Shown one piece after another: positions 23,232 to 25,647 of a stretch of 25,647 nt of DNA. Source of the stretch: Bacteroidales bacterium UBA4345 (GTDB lineage Bacteria > Bacteroidota > Bacteroidia > Bacteroidales > Paludibacteraceae); contig DGTD01000061.1 in the NCBI GenBank assembly GCA_002396385.1, positions 1 to 25,647 of the forward strand, in the 5' to 3' direction. The first letter of the stretch is position 1; each line of letters begins with the position of its first letter. Position numbers and translations under genes: made by a program. The notes under the pieces were generated by a model. That model saw nothing but the letters and a program-made list of their open reading frames with translations. It was not told the DNA's origin and did no database searches.

Positions 23232-24740
23232 ATGCCAAATAAACAAAGGACATACATAGCTATTGACCTGAAATCGTTCTTCGCTTCAGTCGAATGTGTG
23301 GAACGCGGACTTAATCCGCTCACTACCAATTTGGTTGTTGCCGATACAAGTCGAACGGAGAAAACCATCTGCCTTGCGGTGACACCTTCTTTGAAATCTT
23401 ACGGCATACCTGGTCGTGCACGACTTTTCGAAGTGGTTCAAAAAGTCCGCGAGGTGAACAACATCCGCCGAAAGGCAATTCCCGGATATACGTTTAAAGG
23501 TAAATCGTCCGATGCAAACGAACTGCAATCACACCCCGACTGGGAGCTCGACTACATCGCGGCCACACCCCGTATGTCGTATTACATTAAGTACAGCACC
23601 CGCATTTATGATATCTATTTGAAATATGTGGCACCAGAAGACATTTTTGTCTATAGTATCGACGAAGTTTTTATTGATGCGACCAACTATTTGAATACCT
23701 ACAGGCATACTGCTCACAATTTGGCAATGATGATGATTAAGGATGTACTTAAACAAACGGGTATAACGGCAACCGCAGGAATAGGGACCAACCTCTATCT
23801 CTGCAAAATTGCGATGGATATTGTTGCCAAACACATACCGGCAGACAAAGATGGGGTGCGCATTGCCGAACTTGACGAAATGAGCTACCGCAAACAGTTG
23901 TGGAACCATCAACCCCTAACCAGCTTCTGGCGTTTCGGCAAAGGTATCGCAAGCAAACTTGAACAATATGGCATCTATACCATGGGGCAGATTGCGCGTT
24001 GCTCACTGGAACATGAAGACTTCCTTTACCGCCTGTTTGGTGTTAATGCCGAACTGATTATTGACCATGCATGGGGGTGGGAACCTTGTACGATGGAGGC
24101 CGTAAAACAGTATAGACCCGAAAATAACTCTCTGAGTAGCGGACAGGTTTTGCAATGCCCCTATAACTTTGCCAAAGCCCGTGTGGTTGTTCAAGAGATG
24201 GCGGAGAATGCCGCTTTAGACCTCCTCGATAAAAAACTGGTTACCGACCAGCTGGTCTTGAGCGTCGGATACGATGTGGAAAGTTTTGGGAAAGATGGGA
24301 CCATGGAGAAATACAAAGGAGAAACTGCTTACGATTACTACGGGCGTTTTGTTCCCAAACCTGCACACGGTTCGGTTAATTTGGGTAGGCAGACTTCTTC
24401 TGCCAAAATTATTAGAGAGGCTGTAACACATCTATTTGACCAAATTGTCAATCCCGACTTTTTAATCCGCAGGTTGAATCTAACAACCAACCATGTTGTC
24501 GACGAGGGCAAGGTGAAAAAAGAAGGCCCTGTACAACTGGAACTTTTTAGCGATTATGAGGAATTAAAAAGACAAAAATCGGCTGAACTTGAAATTCTGG
24601 ACAAAGAGCGTAAAATGCAACAAGCCCTACTCAATATAAAGAAGAGATTTGGCAAAAACGCTATCTTGAAAGGATTGAACTTTGCTGAAGGAGCTACTGC
24701 TATTGAACGCAACAAACAAATTGGAGGACATAAAGCATAA
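23232..24740 (+). CDS. Y-family translesion DNA polymerase (UvrX/YqjW-type)
   Basis: Counted from the ATG at 23232 this is a 502-residue error-prone polymerase that copies past DNA lesions. Catalytic acids are D12 in YIAIDLKSFFASVE and D144-E145 in YSIDEVFID; a CVERGLNPL...TNLVVAD segment and SRTEKTICLAVTPSLKSYGI follow the first. A roughly 30-residue insert before PRMSYYIKYSTRIYDIY is typical of the Gram-positive UvrX/YqjW-like branch rather than of DinB. A QLELF motif at residues 435-439 fits the beta-clamp binding consensus. The C-terminus is charged. It forms an operon with the YolD-like gene 5 nt downstream, a pairing well known in Firmicutes and on mobile elements. SOS control is likely from the family but no operator is visible. 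Confidence 0.93.
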   Translation: MPNKQRTYIAIDLKSFFASVECVERGLNPLTTNLVVADTSRTEKTICLAVTPSLKSYGIPGRARLFEVVQKVREVNNIRRKAIPGYTFKGKSSDANELQSHPDWELDYIAATPRMSYYIKYSTRIYDIYLKYVAPEDIFVYSIDEVFIDATNYLNTYRHTAHNLAMMMIKDVLKQTGITATAGIGTNLYLCKIAMDIVAKHIPADKDGVRIAELDEMSYRKQLWNHQPLTSFWRFGKGIASKLEQYGIYTMGQIARCSLEHEDFLYRLFGVNAELIIDHAWGWEPCTMEAVKQYRPENNSLSSGQVLQCPYNFAKARVVVQEMAENAALDLLDKKLVTDQLVLSVGYDVESFGKDGTMEKYKGETAYDYYGRFVPKPAHGSVNLGRQTSSAKIIREAVTHLFDQIVNPDFLIRRLNLTTNHVVDEGKVKKEGPVQLELFSDYEELKRQKSAELEILDKERKMQQALLNIKKRFGKNAILKGLNFAEGATAIERNKQIGGHKA

Positions 24741-24745
24741 GACAT

Positions 24746-25162
24746 ATGGATGAATACGACGATATTATCAACCTGCCACACCCTGTTTCAAAAAAACATC
24801 CCCAGATGTCTATGCTAAACAGAGCCGCACAGTTCGCTCCCTTTGCTGCCCTTACCGGACATGGTGCGGCAATTGTGGAAACCGCCAGACTCACCGACCA
24901 ACAGATAGAAATGGACGATGACGAACGTGTTGTACTTGACCGTAAACTGGAAATCCTTCTTTCCAAAATCGATCTTCTACCTATAGTATCAGTAACTTAT
25001 TTTCAACCAGATTCCATTAAAGCTGGCGGTGCTTACCTATCAATAACCGCCAAGATAAAGAAGTGGGACAGCTATGAGAAGAAATTGATTTTTGACGATG
25101 ACTCTGTTATACCTATAAATACGATATTGGATATTGATGGCGATTTTTTTGACGACAAATGA
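24746..25162 (+). CDS. YolD-like partner of the Y-family polymerase
   Basis: A 138-residue protein with the YolD-like core: MSMLNRAAQFAPFAALTGHG at 27-46, then AIVETARLTD, an acidic linker, and VTYFQPDSIKAGGAY followed by IKKWDSYEKKLIFDDDSVIP. YolD-like proteins are encoded next to Y-family polymerases and are thought to act as a UmuD-like accessory factor; they lack the LexA-type self-cleaving domain. The gene starts 5 nt after the polymerase stop, so translation is probably coupled. The C-terminus is acidic (DIDGDFFDDK). No obvious terminator follows. The family assignment is based on the RAAQFAPFAALTG motif and position. Confidence 0.9.
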   Translation: MDEYDDIINLPHPVSKKHPQMSMLNRAAQFAPFAALTGHGAAIVETARLTDQQIEMDDDERVVLDRKLEILLSKIDLLPIVSVTYFQPDSIKAGGAYLSITAKIKKWDSYEKKLIFDDDSVIPINTILDIDGDFFDDK

Positions 25163-25362
25163 ATCGAAAGCTTCACTCTCTACGCTGTTAACTGTCACAC
25201 ATTCGGCGCTGATACTGCCACCTATGTATCACACGAACTCTGAAACGTTGCCCTCCGTCAGTTAGCAAGTGCTGCCGATGTGGTCTGTATGTAAGATGTC
25301 GGAAGATTTGATGATTACCGACTTGCTACTAATGAGACTAGCCTATCAACAAGTGAAGTCCG
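25163..25362. other. 200-bp gap with no intact gene
   Basis: No promoter or terminator is convincing here. One plus-strand frame (about 25188-25380) reads HTFGADTATYVSHEL, stop, NVALRQLASAADVVCM, stop, DVGRFDDYRLATNETSL; it looks protein-like but has two stops and no family I know. It may be a decayed gene. Confidence 0.3.
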
Positions 25363-25647
25363 TTATAATGCCTCTATCTCTGAAATGGAAAGCCCTGTGA
25401 TGTCTGCAATATCTTCAACAGAAAATCCTTTGGCTTTCATTTTTCGGGCGTTCTCAATGTTTTTTGCATATGCGCCCTTCTCCAAGCCAATTTCCTCGCC
25501 TTCTGCACGACCTTCCGCACGGCCTTCCGCACGACCTTCTGCACGACCCTCCTCACGGCCTTTGTTAAAAGAGCCATCTATCAGCGCTTTCTCGGTAGCT
25601 GCCATATCCCTGTATTTGTCGTAGGTGGCGAGCTGCTCATCGGAATA
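25363..25647 (-). CDS. C-terminal end of a Rpn/PD-(D/E)XK transposase-like nuclease (partial)
   Basis: The frame runs from the right edge to a stop at 25363-25365, so only the last 94 residues are seen and the nuclease domain lies outside the window. The visible part reads SDEQLATYDKYRDMAATEKA, then NKGREEG and several AEGR units, then a short helix-turn-helix-like end (KAKGFSVEDIADITGLSISE). This ending, with EGR/EGK-type repeats followed by a G-[LF]-S-x-E-x-I-A-x-x-T-G-L motif, is typical of the Rpn (recombination-promoting nuclease) / PDDEXK_2 family, which promotes RecA-independent recombination in E. coli. Assignment rests on the tail alone. The repeats come from a 12-bp tandem DNA repeat. 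Confidence 0.8.
   Translation of the reverse strand, partial: YSDEQLATYDKYRDMAATEKALIDGSFNKGREEGRAEGRAEGRAEGRAEGEEIGLEKGAYAKNIENARKMKAKGFSVEDIADITGLSISEIEAL
25505..25552 (+). repeat. Four tandem 12-bp units inside the Rpn-like gene
   Basis: Units GCACGACCTTCC, GCACGGCCTTCC, GCACGACCTTCT and GCACGACCCTCC follow one another, with degenerate half-units on each side. In the minus frame each encodes four residues of the GRAE type. In-frame slippage would change the coil length without breaking the gene. Confidence 0.85.

Noticed and set aside
1..25647. CRISPR array, tRNA, rRNA, insertion sequence with transposase
   Set aside because: No regularly spaced repeats, cloverleaf sequences or DDE transposase motifs were seen. 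The only transposase-like gene is the Rpn-type fragment at the right edge.

Overview
The window looks like a chromosome segment of a Bacteroidales bacterium, most probably a Prevotella-type gut or oral species. The basis is: promoters with a TAnnTTTG -7 box and no Shine-Dalgarno sequences; a giant secreted protein ending in a type A sorting tail for the type IX secretion system (T9SS); lipoproteins with an acidic run right after the lipid cysteine; BspA-like leucine-rich repeats; a Fibrobacter-type major paralogous domain; and a GH51 arabinofuranosidase. I cannot fix the species.

Layout. (1) Positions 1-2538 are a gene graveyard: the C-terminal part of an AlbA_2/HATPase protein (minus), a short slice of a GHKL ATPase (plus) and the C-terminus of an AAA ATPase with a PD-(D/E)XK-like end (plus) are butted together within about 1.2 kb, followed by a BspA-like leucine-rich-repeat gene (minus) broken by three single-base frameshifts. 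(2) Positions 2692-12994 are one minus-strand unit: promoter, a 3,214-residue T9SS-secreted LamG protein, a small lipoprotein 9 nt downstream, and a clean intrinsic terminator. The lipoprotein looks like a stand-alone copy of a module found twice near the C-terminus of the giant protein. (3) Positions 13209-15157 are bounded by a near-identical inverted sequence of about 26 bp. Inside are a GC-rich hairpin block and two minus-strand secreted-protein genes behind a promoter and a structured leader with a terminator-like hairpin. (4) Positions 15291-19328 hold, on the plus strand, a GH51 alpha-L-arabinofuranosidase, then three tandem paralogous cysteine-rich surface lipoproteins and a strong terminator. 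(5) Positions 19423-23079 hold a class A penicillin-binding protein (plus) converging on a zinc phospholipase C/S1-P1-like protein (minus). (6) Positions 23198-25162 are a Y-family translesion polymerase with a YolD-like partner (plus). (7) The right edge has a 200-bp stretch without a gene and the C-terminal end of a Rpn/PD-(D/E)XK transposase-like nuclease (minus).

How the genes may work together: most of the window is about the cell surface (T9SS cargo, SLAM-type lipoproteins, an arabinan-degrading enzyme, peptidoglycan synthesis). The polymerase and YolD pair is a separate DNA-damage-tolerance operon. No tRNA, rRNA, CRISPR array or intact insertion sequence was seen. The strongest candidates for something undescribed are the giant protein with its module-sharing lipoprotein, the triplicated cysteine-rich lipoprotein family, and the 1.95-kb segment framed by inverted repeats.
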